30,930 bases of DNA from Bacillota bacterium. GTDB taxonomy: Bacteria; Bacillota; Clostridia; Acetivibrionales; DSM-1351. Position 1 is the stretch's first letter. Each line of letters starts with the position of its first letter. The translations under genes and the position numbers were made by a program. A model generated the notes under the pieces. That model did not search any database and was not told the DNA's origin. It saw nothing but the letters and a program-made list of their open reading frames with translations. Of this stretch, positions 8,903 through 16,914 are shown piece after piece. Location: the NCBI GenBank assembly GCA_023444055.1, contig JAEZRV010000010.1, positions 1 through 30,930 on the forward strand, written 5' to 3'.

Positions 8903-8948
8903 AGTTGCAGGCAGTGAAGTTTGCTCCCTTTAAGCACTGTCTGCACTT
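8903..8948 (+). repeat. Long hairpin with conserved loop, copy 2
   Basis: GCAGGCAGTG pairs with CACTGTCTGC. The loop keeps GTT, TCC and TTAA at the same spacing as the hairpin at 8652-8699, while the stem differs with both sides changed together. Immediately after it come GTTAC words at 8985 and 8994, again 9 nt apart. Confidence 0.5.
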
Positions 8949-9177
8949 AACACAAAAATATGAAATTAAAAAGAAAGTAAAGTTGTTACCTTTGTTACTA
9001 TTACATGTGTTAGGATAAATTCATGAAAGAAGAACCATAAGAGCTAAATAACATTGGAGCTCAATAAATAAAATATAAAACCTGTCCGTTTTGTCCGTAT
9101 AGGATATGATAATATTGACTTATGGAAGTATAGAGAAATAAATTTATGCATATTTGGAATTAAAGATTTTTTAAAAT

Positions 9178-9304
9178 TGGATAGTATTTGTCCACAAAAA
9201 TCCTGAAAAATCCTCAAAAGTCCGAAAATGTCCAAAACGAATGTGGTATAATAGTACTAGTGAAATTATGTGATAAGCCATTGCAGAGAAATCTGTAGTG
9301 GCTT
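9178..9304 (+). repeat. Second copy of promoter-hairpin block, with five 10-nt repeats
   Basis: This copies the 8721-8820 block but has an expanded word array: GTCCACAAAA, ATCCTGAAAA, ATCCTCAAAA, GTCCGAAAAT and GTCCAAAACG in tandem (about 9194-9243). An extended -10 box TGGTATAAT and a 13-bp GAAA-loop hairpin (9275-9304) follow. Unlike copy 1 there is no terminator after it; an eroded DUF1492-like frame follows. Confidence 0.65.
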
Positions 9305-9307
9305 TAA

Positions 9308-9574
9308 TATTTTAGTTACAAAAGTTGGATTTAAAAAGAAAATTCTACGATTATAAAAAAGATAAACAACCATGAGTATCAAACCTTGCTTGAACTTCGT
9401 TACCTATGCTTTAAGACGTGGGAGCAGATTGCAGTTGAAATGGGATACAGCCTACAGCACATATTCAGAATTTATGATAAAGCACTAAAGGAAGTGGTTC
9501 TTCCGAAAGATGAGAGTAAATGTGATAGAATGAGAGTACAGTCATCTGATAGTATTACAATCAGCAAAGCATAA
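9308..9574 (+). pseudogene. N-terminally truncated DUF1492-like phage regulator
   Basis: The frame is open from 9308 and reads through INNHEYQTLLELRYLCFKTW, EQIAVEMGYS and HIFRIYDKALKEV. This is the C-terminal sigma-region-4-like helix-turn-helix of phage DUF1492/ArpU-type proteins, which control late genes or copy number in Firmicute phages. A normal protein is about 130 aa or more. Here the N-terminus has been replaced by the hairpin block and no ATG with a ribosome site is present; a TTG at 9386 could allow a 62-aa product. It is probably non-functional. Confidence 0.6.
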
Positions 9575-9587
9575 AAAATATATGACG

Positions 9588-9613
9588 GCCATCATGGAGA
9601 AATCTATGGTGGC
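9588..9613 (+). repeat. GAAA-loop hairpin, copy 3, with compensatory changes
   Basis: GCCATCATGGA pairs with TCTATGGTGGC around GAAA. Compared with copies 1 and 2 several stem bases differ, yet pairing is kept through paired or wobble changes, which supports selection on the folded form. Copy 4 (9769-9798) is degenerate and keeps only the outer AAGCC/GGCTT pairing. Confidence 0.5.
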
Positions 9614-9823
9614 TTTGCCATTAGTAGGTTATGAGGAATTCAAAGGGCACCATGAAGGGATTTCCGAATGTTCGGAACTAATGTTTTAAAAGAGTAGAGT
9701 AAAGTTGATGGAATTAGAGTATCGACTTTTGATATTATTATAATAGACAAAAATAAAAATAAATATCAAAAGCCATTGCAGAGAAATATGTAAGGCTTTT
9801 CTCAACTAAAGGTTAAAAAATAT

Positions 9824-9960
9824 ATGCCAATAAAACCACTTAAACTCTGCAAGCACCATTTGGAAGCTACTGCGTTAAGCACAGCAATTTTGACAAACTA
9901 AAGAGTGCAGCGATTGAGGCTATGATAGCAGATGGAGAACAGCAAGCAAGAAGTACTTAG
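9824..9960 (+). pseudogene. Frameshifted remnant of a phage HNH endonuclease
   Basis: The first frame reads MPIKPLKLCKHHLE, the usual start of small phage HNH endonucleases. After a frame change the sequence continues as GSYCVKHSNFDKLKSAAIEA and on to GEQQARST, then a stop. Together they match the N-terminal zinc-binding part (a Cys pair and YC-x-KH), while the catalytic HNH part is missing. The sequence to about 10100 also resembles the eroded stretch between HNH and terminase genes in clostridial phages, but nothing intact remains. This shows that the packaging module was lost. Confidence 0.45.
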
Positions 9961-10195
9961 AAAGCCATCCGCTTTGAGTACAGGTATTGACTATCAGGTA
10001 TAAAATGTAATGGTAGGGGATATCGAATCTCTACACCCCTTACACATCAACCGTTGCGCACCTCTGTGTGGAAATTCGCACAATTTAAAGAGGGGGGATG
10101 TTTAAAAGTAGGTAGAAAAGCTGTTATACACACGAGACTAGCAATTTACAGGATATTAAGATTTGCGTAAAAGTATAGAAATAAAATAAATTATG

Positions 10196-10239
10196 AAAGC
10201 ACTTAAACCTTTGAAATATAAGGGTTTGAGTGCTTTTTT
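10196..10239 (+). terminator. Rho-independent terminator upstream of the primase gene
   Basis: AAAGCACTTAAACCTT pairs with AAGGGTTTGAGTGCTTT, with wobble pairs, and is followed by six T. It insulates the primase gene from the upstream debris. Confidence 0.8.
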
Positions 10240-10309
10240 GTTGCTTAAAAAGTATGGAGAGTATTTTTATGAAAATAACTAAATTTCTATAGTTTTTGGA
10301 GGTTTTTAT

Positions 10310-12697
10310 ATGAATTTAACTAGGCAAAAGGAAGGTGAGAAAGTGAACAAATACAATAATTTACCACAGGAAGTAAAAGATAATATGTTATTTTGCTGTT
10401 GGAGGTATGAAAACCGTGAGGGCAAGAAGCCTATTAAGATGCCATACAACCCAATAAACGGTAGAAAAGCACAGAGCAACAATTTGCAGACATTCACTAA
10501 CTTTAAGACAGCTCTAGAAAATATTAAAAATTACAACGGACTAGGGTTTTCAATATCAAATGGAATATGTGCATTTGACTTAGATAACTGCTTTGAAACA
10601 GATGGTTCATTGAAGCCTTGGGCAAAACACATAGTTGAAAAATTTCGTGGATGCTATATAGAACGCAGTCCCTCTAGAAATGGTCTTAGAATTATCTTCA
10701 AAGCTCCTGGATTTATATTTGATAAATCCAAGTACTATATTAATAATCAGAAGCTTGGTTTAGAGGTATACATATCAGGTGTTACAAACCGATTTGTTAC
10801 GGTAACAGGAGATGTGTTTTGTAATGGCGATGTTCTTAATATGAATGAGGAACTGCAGGAAGTGCTTGACATGTACATGAAACGACCAGCACCTCAAAAA
10901 ACAGAGAATAATATAGAAGCGAAGTCATATTTATCTGATGAATCAGTGTTAGAAAAAGCAATGATAGCAAAAAACGCTGATACATTTATCAAACTTTGGA
11001 ATGGTGATATAAGCAGCTATGGTTCACATAGTGAGGCAGATTTGGCACTTGCTTCTATACTAGCCTTTTGGTGTGGTTGCGATGTTGAGCAAATGGACAG
11101 GCTATTTAGAAAGTCGGGGCTTATGAGGGAGAAGTGGGACAGGAACCAGAGCGGAACTACATATGGTCAGATTACACTACAGAAGGCTGCAAACAGTACA
11201 AAGGAAACTTATTCACCGCTAGGTAGTAAAACAAATGTAACAGAGGAGTTTACAGTTTGCTTTAATGGCGGTGCATCTCTTGCAGAGCTTCATCCGCAAG
11301 ATAATCCACGGTATAGCTGGAGTGATATCGGCAATGGATACCTGTTTGCTGACTATTATAAAAACAAAGCTCAGTATGTGCCAGAACGTAAAATGTGGTA
11401 CATCCATGAAGGAGCTGTTTGGAAGCCTGATGTAAGTAATTTAAAAACGATGGAGCTATGCAAGAGGCTTGCTGATGAATTAATGATTTATGCACTGTCT
11501 ATTACAGATGAACGGAGTCGGAGTGCATACATTGATTTCATTCGCAGGTGGCAAAGTCGCAAGAATAGAGAAACTATCCTTAAAGATGCTGTTAGTGTAT
11601 ATCCAATATCGATGTCTAGCTTTGATAGTAATCCATATATTTTTAACTGTCTCAATGGAACACTGAACTTAAAAACTGGTGAATTCCATGAACATAAAGC
11701 AGAAGATATGCTGTCAAAGGTAGCAGGCGTAAATTATGATAAGAATGCATACTGTGAACGTTGGAATGATTTTATTACCGAAGTAATGAGTGGCGATAAG
11801 GAAAAGGCTTTATTTTTACAAAAGGCTATGGGCTATGCACTAACTGGCGATACACGATATGAAGTACTGTTTATTCTATACGGGCCGAAGACAAGAAACG
11901 GCAAAGGTACAACAATGGAGACATTTCTAAATATTATGGGCAGTTACGGAAAGACGGCTCGTCCAGAAACCATTGGAATGAAGAATAACAGCTCTATTAG
12001 TAACAATCCTACAGAGGATATAGCTCGTTTAGCAGGTTCAAGATTTGTAAATATCAGTGAACCAGACAAGAAACTAGTTTTAAGCACTGCGTTGGTAAAA
12101 TCCCTTACAGGTAATGATAGTATCAACGCACGCTTTCTACATGAGAATTCATTTGATTTCAGACCACAATTCAAGCTTTTCATAAATACCAACCATCTGC
12201 CACAAGTTAATGACCTTACATTATTCACAAGTGGAAGAGTGAAGATAATTCCTTTTGAACGTCATTTCGAAGAGTCTGAACAGGACAAGCAATTAAAACA
12301 GTATTTTGCTAAGCCTGAAAACTTAAGCGGGATATTAAATTGGTGCATAGAAGGGTTACGAATGTTAGAACAGGATGGACTGGATATGCCAGAAGCAGTT
12401 AAGAATGCAACATATGCATATCAGCACAGTTCGGATAAGATAGGACTTTTTATAGAAGAATTACTGATAGCTGATAAAAATGGTGAGGTACGTACTTCAG
12501 AGGTCTATACGGCATATAAACAATGGTGCTATGAAAATGGCTACCATGCTGAGAATATGAAAAACTTCAATGCTTCAATCGGAGCAGTAGTACACATCGA
12601 ACGAAAAAGACCACAGTTTGGCGGTGAGAAAACAACAGTGATTCTTGGATACAGATTGATAACCACAGAGGAATTTATAGTCCCATTAACAGGATAA
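10310..12697 (+). CDS. P4/D5-type phage primase-helicase
   Basis: 795 aa from ATG 10310, which has GGAGG 12 nt upstream; a GTG at 10343 after GGAAGGTGAG is an alternative. The N-terminal 190 residues look like an archaeo-eukaryotic-type primase-polymerase of the phage NrS-1 group, with CWRYENREGKKPIKMPYNP, FDLDNC (acidic metal pair) and ERSPSRNGLRI. The middle and C-terminus are a D5/P4-type superfamily 3 helicase: Walker A in GPKTRNGKGT near residue 525, an ISEPDK Walker B-like region near 583, and FINTNHLPQ. A winged-helix-like C-terminal domain follows. Such proteins melt the origin, unwind and prime DNA for phages, satellites and plasmids, often binding short repeats. Three 202-bp-spaced palindromes follow directly and are likely binding sites. 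The gene looks intact. Confidence 0.88.
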   Translation: MNLTRQKEGEKVNKYNNLPQEVKDNMLFCCWRYENREGKKPIKMPYNPINGRKAQSNNLQTFTNFKTALENIKNYNGLGFSISNGICAFDLDNCFETDGSLKPWAKHIVEKFRGCYIERSPSRNGLRIIFKAPGFIFDKSKYYINNQKLGLEVYISGVTNRFVTVTGDVFCNGDVLNMNEELQEVLDMYMKRPAPQKTENNIEAKSYLSDESVLEKAMIAKNADTFIKLWNGDISSYGSHSEADLALASILAFWCGCDVEQMDRLFRKSGLMREKWDRNQSGTTYGQITLQKAANSTKETYSPLGSKTNVTEEFTVCFNGGASLAELHPQDNPRYSWSDIGNGYLFADYYKNKAQYVPERKMWYIHEGAVWKPDVSNLKTMELCKRLADELMIYALSITDERSRSAYIDFIRRWQSRKNRETILKDAVSVYPISMSSFDSNPYIFNCLNGTLNLKTGEFHEHKAEDMLSKVAGVNYDKNAYCERWNDFITEVMSGDKEKALFLQKAMGYALTGDTRYEVLFILYGPKTRNGKGTTMETFLNIMGSYGKTARPETIGMKNNSSISNNPTEDIARLAGSRFVNISEPDKKLVLSTALVKSLTGNDSINARFLHENSFDFRPQFKLFINTNHLPQVNDLTLFTSGRVKIIPFERHFEESEQDKQLKQYFAKPENLSGILNWCIEGLRMLEQDGLDMPEAVKNATYAYQHSSDKIGLFIEELLIADKNGEVRTSEVYTAYKQWCYENGYHAENMKNFNASIGAVVHIERKRPQFGGEKTTVILGYRLITTEEFIVPLTG

Positions 12698-12707
12698 ATT
12701 TTTATAT

Positions 12708-13195
12708 GGGGCAGATGTGGCAAGTAAAAATGGTTATATAAAATATTGCTCTCATATAGAGAATTTACTTTTTACCTGCCACAACTGCCCCAAAATGTAT
12801 AAAGCCTTGATAATAAAGGACTGTAAGCTCTTAGTTAAATAATGTAAAAAACAAAATATAACTAACTGATTTTAAATCAGAAATAAGTGAGAGTAGAAAT
12901 ATTATATTTGGGGCAGATGTGGCAAGTAAAAATGGTTATATAAAAAATCACTCTCATATAGAGAATTTAGTTTTTACCTGCCACAATTGCCCCAAAATGT
13001 ATAAAGCCTTGATAATAAAGGACTGTGAGCTTTTAGTTAAATAATGTAAAAAACAAAATGCAATAAACCAATTTCAAAGAAAAAACAAGAGAGGGTATAA
13101 AAATTATATTTGGGGCAGATGTGGCAAGTAAAAATGGTTATATAAAATATCACTCTCATATAGAAAATTTACTTTTTACCTGCCACAACTGCCCC
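12708..13195 (+). repeat. Three 202-bp direct repeats, each with an 84-bp palindrome; putative replication region
   Basis: Palindromes at 12708-12791, 12910-12993 and 13112-13195 are spaced exactly 202 nt apart. The third repeat unit stops at its palindrome. Each has 23-nt arms (GGGGCAGATGTGGCAAGT... mirrored by ...ACCTGCCACAACTGCCCC) with two mismatches. Inside each left arm GGCA occurs twice 9 nt apart, and inside each right arm TGCC twice 9 nt apart. The roughly 118-nt spacers (ATAAAGCCTTGATAATAAAG onward) are also repeated. Lying directly 3' of the primase-helicase, this resembles the phage P4 arrangement, in which the alpha protein binds repeated octamers at ori and in the duplicated crr. 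The origin role is inferred. Confidence 0.75.
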
Positions 13196-13274
13196 AATTA
13201 ATAAAAAGAACTGTGGTATCAAGGCTTATGGGCATTGTGTGTTAAATAGAAAAATTTATAGGAGGCAAAAAATT

Positions 13275-13583
13275 ATGAATAAATTATCGACAGGAAAACA
13301 GAGATTATTAGACTATCTTGGAGCACCATATACAATAAAGGAAATTGACTTTGAAAACTGTGTATATCTCGATATGGGAGATTATGATATTGAAATCGCA
13401 CGTGGAAGATCTATCCGTTCCAAAATTGATATTTATATATGGAGGAAAAAGGATGGGTTAGAAATCGTTGAAAGGTATCTAGATGTGAAACCAGATTTAC
13501 CAAGTATAAAAGAATTACTTGATGATATAAGAGCTAGGTATTCAGCAAAGATTGATAAAAGAGAAGATGTGGGACTGAATTAA
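13275..13583 (+). CDS. Unrecognised small phage-type protein
   Basis: 102 aa from ATG 13275, which follows GGAGG; the frame extends further upstream but without a ribosome site. It is a mixed alpha/beta protein with DFENCVYLDMGDYDIEIARG and a basic strand IDIYIWRKKDG, and has no membrane segment or signal peptide. Its place between the putative replication repeats and the capsid gene suggests a phage accessory protein. I do not recognise the family. Confidence 0.6.
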   Translation: MNKLSTGKQRLLDYLGAPYTIKEIDFENCVYLDMGDYDIEIARGRSIRSKIDIYIWRKKDGLEIVERYLDVKPDLPSIKELLDDIRARYSAKIDKREDVGLN

Positions 13584-13710
13584 CAACCAAAAGAAAGTGG
13601 CAAAAGGGACTTTACTAATAAGGTTCTTTTTTAATCCTCATTATAAGGATAACAACCAAAAAAGTAATAAACGGTATAGCCGTTTAAATAAAAAAAGTGG
13701 AGGAATTTAT

Positions 13711-14901
13711 ATGAATCAAATTATGGAACTGCGTGAAAAACGCAACAAAGCATGGGAAGCAGCAAAGGGATTTCTCGACAGTAAGCGTAGTGAAGATGGA
13801 ATGGTTTCAGCAGAGGACACCGCGACCTATGAGAAGATGGAGATGGAAGTAGTGAGTCTTGGAAATGAAATTAAGAGGCTTGAGCGACAGTGTAAACTAG
13901 ATGTGGAACTGTCAAAGCCAACTAGTAATTATGCGTTCAACAAGCCTAATCAAACACATGCAAGACAAAACAGAGCATCAGATAACTACAAAAAAGCTTT
14001 CTGGAATATGATGCGAGGAAAGCTGAACGGTGAGGTTCAAAACACACTTACAATAGGAACAGATACGCAGGGTGGCTATCTTGTACCCGATGAGTTCGAA
14101 AACACATTGCTTCAGGCATTGGAGGAAGAAAATGTATTCAGACGTATTGCAAGTGTTATTAAGACATCAAGCGGAGATATGAGAATACCTATGATAGCTG
14201 CACATGGCACAGCTTCTTGGGCAGATGAGGGTGCTGCCATCACAGAATCAGATGAAGCGTTTAGTAAAATATATATCGGTGCGCACAAGCTTGCTACTAT
14301 GCTTAAAGTAAGTGAGGAGTTACTTGGAGATTCTGGATTTGATATTCCAAAATATATTGCAGGAGAGTTTGCCAGAAGAATCGGTAAGGCGGAAGAAGCT
14401 GCTTTTATATCTGGTGATGGAAACTCTAAGCCAAGCGGAATTCTCATCGAAACAGGTGGTGCGGAGATTGGTGTGACAGCAGCAAGTGCGACAACAATCA
14501 CAGCGGATGAGATTATAGACTTATACTATAGTTTAAGATTACCCTACCGAAAAAATGCAGTATTCATAATGAATGATGCAACCGTAAAGGCAATCAGAAA
14601 GCTCAAGGATGGAAGCGGTGAATACATTTGGCATCCTTCGCTGGCGGCAGGTCAGCCAGATACCATTTTAGGTAGACCTGTAGAAACAACTGAATTCATG
14701 CCACAAATTGCTTCTGCTTCAAAGGTTATTGCCTTTGGTGATTTTGGGTATTATTGGGTGGTGGATAGGCAGGCAAAAAGCTTCCAAAGATTAAATGAGC
14801 TATTTGCAAGGAATGGACAAGTTGGGTTCAAGGCATTTGAGCGTGTAGATGGTAAACTAATGTTACCTGAGGCAATCAAGGTGCTTCAAATGAAAAAGTA
14901 A
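13711..14901 (+). CDS. HK97-family phage major capsid protein
   Basis: 396 aa from ATG 13711, preceded by GGAGG; an in-frame upstream extension lacks phage-like sequence. Residues 1-75 form the charged coiled-coil delta domain that acts as an internal scaffold. The mature part starts near 115 with TIGTDTQGGYLVPDEF, followed by capsid-fold motifs such as ISGDGNSKPSGIL, AVFIMNDATVKAIRKLKDG and ILGRPVETTEFMP. It should assemble into icosahedral shells. A capsid protease, portal, terminase and head-tail genes would normally lie beside it, and none is present here. The gene may be a relic, serve a satellite that uses a helper, or build an encapsulating shell. Length and motifs look intact. Confidence 0.9.
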   Translation: MNQIMELREKRNKAWEAAKGFLDSKRSEDGMVSAEDTATYEKMEMEVVSLGNEIKRLERQCKLDVELSKPTSNYAFNKPNQTHARQNRASDNYKKAFWNMMRGKLNGEVQNTLTIGTDTQGGYLVPDEFENTLLQALEEENVFRRIASVIKTSSGDMRIPMIAAHGTASWADEGAAITESDEAFSKIYIGAHKLATMLKVSEELLGDSGFDIPKYIAGEFARRIGKAEEAAFISGDGNSKPSGILIETGGAEIGVTAASATTITADEIIDLYYSLRLPYRKNAVFIMNDATVKAIRKLKDGSGEYIWHPSLAAGQPDTILGRPVETTEFMPQIASASKVIAFGDFGYYWVVDRQAKSFQRLNELFARNGQVGFKAFERVDGKLMLPEAIKVLQMKK

Positions 14902-14909
14902 TCCTAAAA

Positions 14910-15049
14910 TTATTACATATATCAACTAAAGGAGGCTTCTTGTAGAAAGAAACAATCTACAGGGAGCTATATTTTTTCTATAACGTAAGCCTTTGCCTAA
15001 AAGGTAATTAACTTGACTTCTATCAAATGTAGAGACATATATGTAATAA
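14910..15049 (+). other. Structured leader flanked by a 13-nt inverted repeat
   Basis: TTATTACATATAT (14910-14922) is mirrored exactly by ATATATGTAATAA (15037-15049). Inside, TGTAGA pairs with TCTACA around a 9-nt loop, and an AAAGG-AGGCTT / AAGCCTTT pairing is possible. The segment sits 25 nt before the next gene and could fold as an RNA leader or be a small non-autonomous insertion. No target-site duplication was identified. Confidence 0.4.
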
Positions 15050-15074
15050 CAAAAAATATTACAGGAGGTCGCTA

Positions 15075-15839
15075 ATGGACAGAAAGCAGATAATTAAAGC
15101 CTTGGAAGGATATGCAGGAGTAAAGGCAAAATATATGGGAGTTCCAAGCTTTGCATACATGATAACAATTAATGGACGAACTTATACAATTGATAGAGCA
15201 GGCATAATTACATTAGATGATGCAGAGGTTGAGCTCCAAAAACTTCTTAAGGGCACTACAGAAGAGAAAGAAACCCACACACAAGAAGCAGAGCAGGAAA
15301 ATGAAGCCCTTAACTTTGAAATTACAATTCCGATGAAGGGACATACGGGTAGCACGCTTCGAAATATGCTCAATATGCTTTACAGCAAACAGCCTGTTAT
15401 AAAAAAGGTATTTGAAATTGAAGCTGATATTTTACAAGCTTATTTTATTGCAGAATTGAACAAAGCCAATATACAGACAATTGAGGAATTTAAAATAGAA
15501 TTAGTCGGAAAACAGCAATCTGGTTACCGCGGAATTGAATTTGATTTTACCAACAAAATTATTACATTTAAGTTTTTCAGACATCTACAGGAGCCAGATA
15601 GACTCGAAGCATATACACAATTTATTTCACTTCTCAGCCAAAGTGCAAGAGGCTTAAAACACGCTTCCCCAAAGCCTACAACTACAGATAATTATAAATT
15701 TACAATGAGGACATGGTTAATTAGGCTTGGCTTTGTAGGAAGTGAGTATAAAAAATCGAGAATGCTACTTCTTAAAAACCTTGAAGGAAATGGAGCTTAT
15801 CGCAGAAATAACGAAACTGATGAGGTGACAGATATATGA
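15075..15839 (+). CDS. Phage-associated protein of unknown function ('virulence-related' type)
   Basis: 254 aa with ATG after AGGAGG. The N-terminal 75 residues (IIKALEGYAGVKAKYMGVPS, then a short beta hairpin) are followed by an acidic linker rich in Glu near 78-98 and a larger alpha/beta domain containing ITIPMKGHTGSTLRNMLNML. Proteins of this kind recur in clostridial prophages and integrative elements, upstream of DUF4314 genes, and are often named virulence-related without evidence. The stop overlaps the next start by 4 nt (ATGA), so the two are translationally coupled. Function unknown; no catalytic motif was identified. Confidence 0.65.
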   Translation: MDRKQIIKALEGYAGVKAKYMGVPSFAYMITINGRTYTIDRAGIITLDDAEVELQKLLKGTTEEKETHTQEAEQENEALNFEITIPMKGHTGSTLRNMLNMLYSKQPVIKKVFEIEADILQAYFIAELNKANIQTIEEFKIELVGKQQSGYRGIEFDFTNKIITFKFFRHLQEPDRLEAYTQFISLLSQSARGLKHASPKPTTTDNYKFTMRTWLIRLGFVGSEYKKSRMLLLKNLEGNGAYRRNNETDEVTDI

Positions 15840-16057
15840 ATAGAATTTCAAAGGAACAGCTTAATGTCCTGCGCAAAAAGTATTCCTCTGGTACCCGAGT
15901 TGAACTTGTCAGAATGAATGACCCCTATACCAAATTAGAAGAAGAAACTACAGGAACTGTGGTTATGGTGGATGATATCGGCACAATACATGTCAAATGG
16001 GACTGTGGTTCATGCCTTGGTATTGTATTTGGTGAGGATAGTTGTAAGCCAATTTAG
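15836..16057 (+). CDS. DUF4314-family small protein
   Basis: 73 aa. It matches the DUF4314 pattern: GTRVELVRMNDPY, GTVVMVDDIGTIHVKWDCGS and a C-terminal GEDSCKPI. These small beta-barrel-like proteins are common in Firmicute mobile elements and have no known biochemical role. Its ATG overlaps the preceding stop, so it is probably made together with the 254-aa protein. Confidence 0.8.
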   Translation: MNRISKEQLNVLRKKYSSGTRVELVRMNDPYTKLEEETTGTVVMVDDIGTIHVKWDCGSCLGIVFGEDSCKPI

Positions 16058-16196
16058 CCTAAAAATACAGGAAAGTAGAAAAAAGCTCTACCGTTAAAAG
16101 ATGTATATAGCTTCAATTAAAATTTCCATATTACTTGCAAGACAGGATTTCCAGAGTTAATATGTATACCAGCTAAGGAAATTAAATAAGGCCGCC

Positions 16197-16394
16197 ATGT
16201 CTTTAGGGTGTTCCCGCACCCGAAAGCCAAAGCAGGTAATCCAACTACCTACACCGACAGCATATGCTGCCACAGCGACCCTGTGTATATTATATCTTTT
16301 TGTACTTACATTTACAATAATACATACAGGCGCAGTGTGGGGTTATATCAATCCTGCAGTGCGCCTTTTTAAGTTTCTTTCAAATAAATTTTGA
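16197..16394 (+). CDS. Possible small single-TM protein
   Basis: 65 codons. The frame has a basic N-terminus, one clear hydrophobic segment (AATATLCILYLFVLTFTIIH) and then GAVWGYINPAVRLF. There is no good ribosome site before the ATG, and the 3' end overlaps a terminator hairpin (16329-16370). The hydrophobic run argues for a real protein, while the missing Shine-Dalgarno argues against it. Confidence 0.35.
   Translation: MSLGCSRTRKPKQVIQLPTPTAYAATATLCILYLFVLTFTIIHTGAVWGYINPAVRLFKFLSNKF
16329..16370 (+). terminator. Rho-independent terminator
   Basis: GGCGCA (16329-16334) pairs with TGCGCC (16360-16365), with an additional inner GGGTT/AATCC stem, then five T. It would end the transcript of the preceding phage genes. 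Confidence 0.6.
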
Positions 16395-16408
16395 TAGGAG
16401 TATACATT

Positions 16409-16732
16409 ATGTATGAACAATCTGAAAAAAGCTTTGAGGATGCCTTCAATAATTTTGTCGGCACAAGGGCATCCGAGGATTTGGCTGAGTTGTACTTAAG
16501 TAATAATAAATATATCCAGTTGGGCTTGGATATAGAATCATGCAGTGAAGAAATTCTATCTGTTGTTCCAAAAGAGAAGCAGAAGGAGCTTGCTCAATTA
16601 CTTGACAAATATACTGGTATCAATGGTCTTATGGGAGCTTTGGTAAATGAAATCCTTTATACGCAAGGCTTAAAGGATGGTATAAAGCTTGGGTGTATCC
16701 TTGAAATAGGCAAATGGGCGTTTAAGCTATAA
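16409..16732 (+). CDS. DUF6809-like small protein
   Basis: 107 aa from ATG 16409, which has AGGAG 9 nt upstream. It is all-helical: a charged first helix, a LDIESCSEEILSVVPKEKQK segment, then a helix ending YTQGLKDGIKLGCILEIGKW. The final GFxxGxxLxxE-like pattern is typical of the small DUF6809-like proteins found next to serine recombinases in clostridial elements. No function is known. Confidence 0.6.
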   Translation: MYEQSEKSFEDAFNNFVGTRASEDLAELYLSNNKYIQLGLDIESCSEEILSVVPKEKQKELAQLLDKYTGINGLMGALVNEILYTQGLKDGIKLGCILEIGKWAFKL

Positions 16733-16772
16733 GTAACAGGTCAGTAAAAATAATAAGTAAAATATAACATGA

Positions 16773-16805
16773 AGAGGTTCAGACAAATTGTCTAGCCTCT
16801 TTTTG
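16773..16805 (+). terminator. Rho-independent terminator
   Basis: AGAGG (16773-16777) pairs with CCTCT (16796-16800), with an inner AGAC/GTCT pairing, and five T follow. It closes the small-protein transcript before the recombinase module. Confidence 0.65.
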
Positions 16806-16914
16806 GCATTATAATACAACATCAGTTTTTAAGAATATAGGATAAGAAGAGTTAAATAATAATTTACTATTGGAGTGACACTTGATTGTTGCTCCTTTTT
16901 TCGTGGAGGTTAAA

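Noticed and set aside
7217..9300. Diversity-generating retroelement or retron
   Set aside because: No reverse transcriptase gene or template/variable repeat pair is present.
12708..13195. CRISPR array
   Set aside because: The repeat unit is 202 bp with conserved spacers and only three copies; no cas genes are present.
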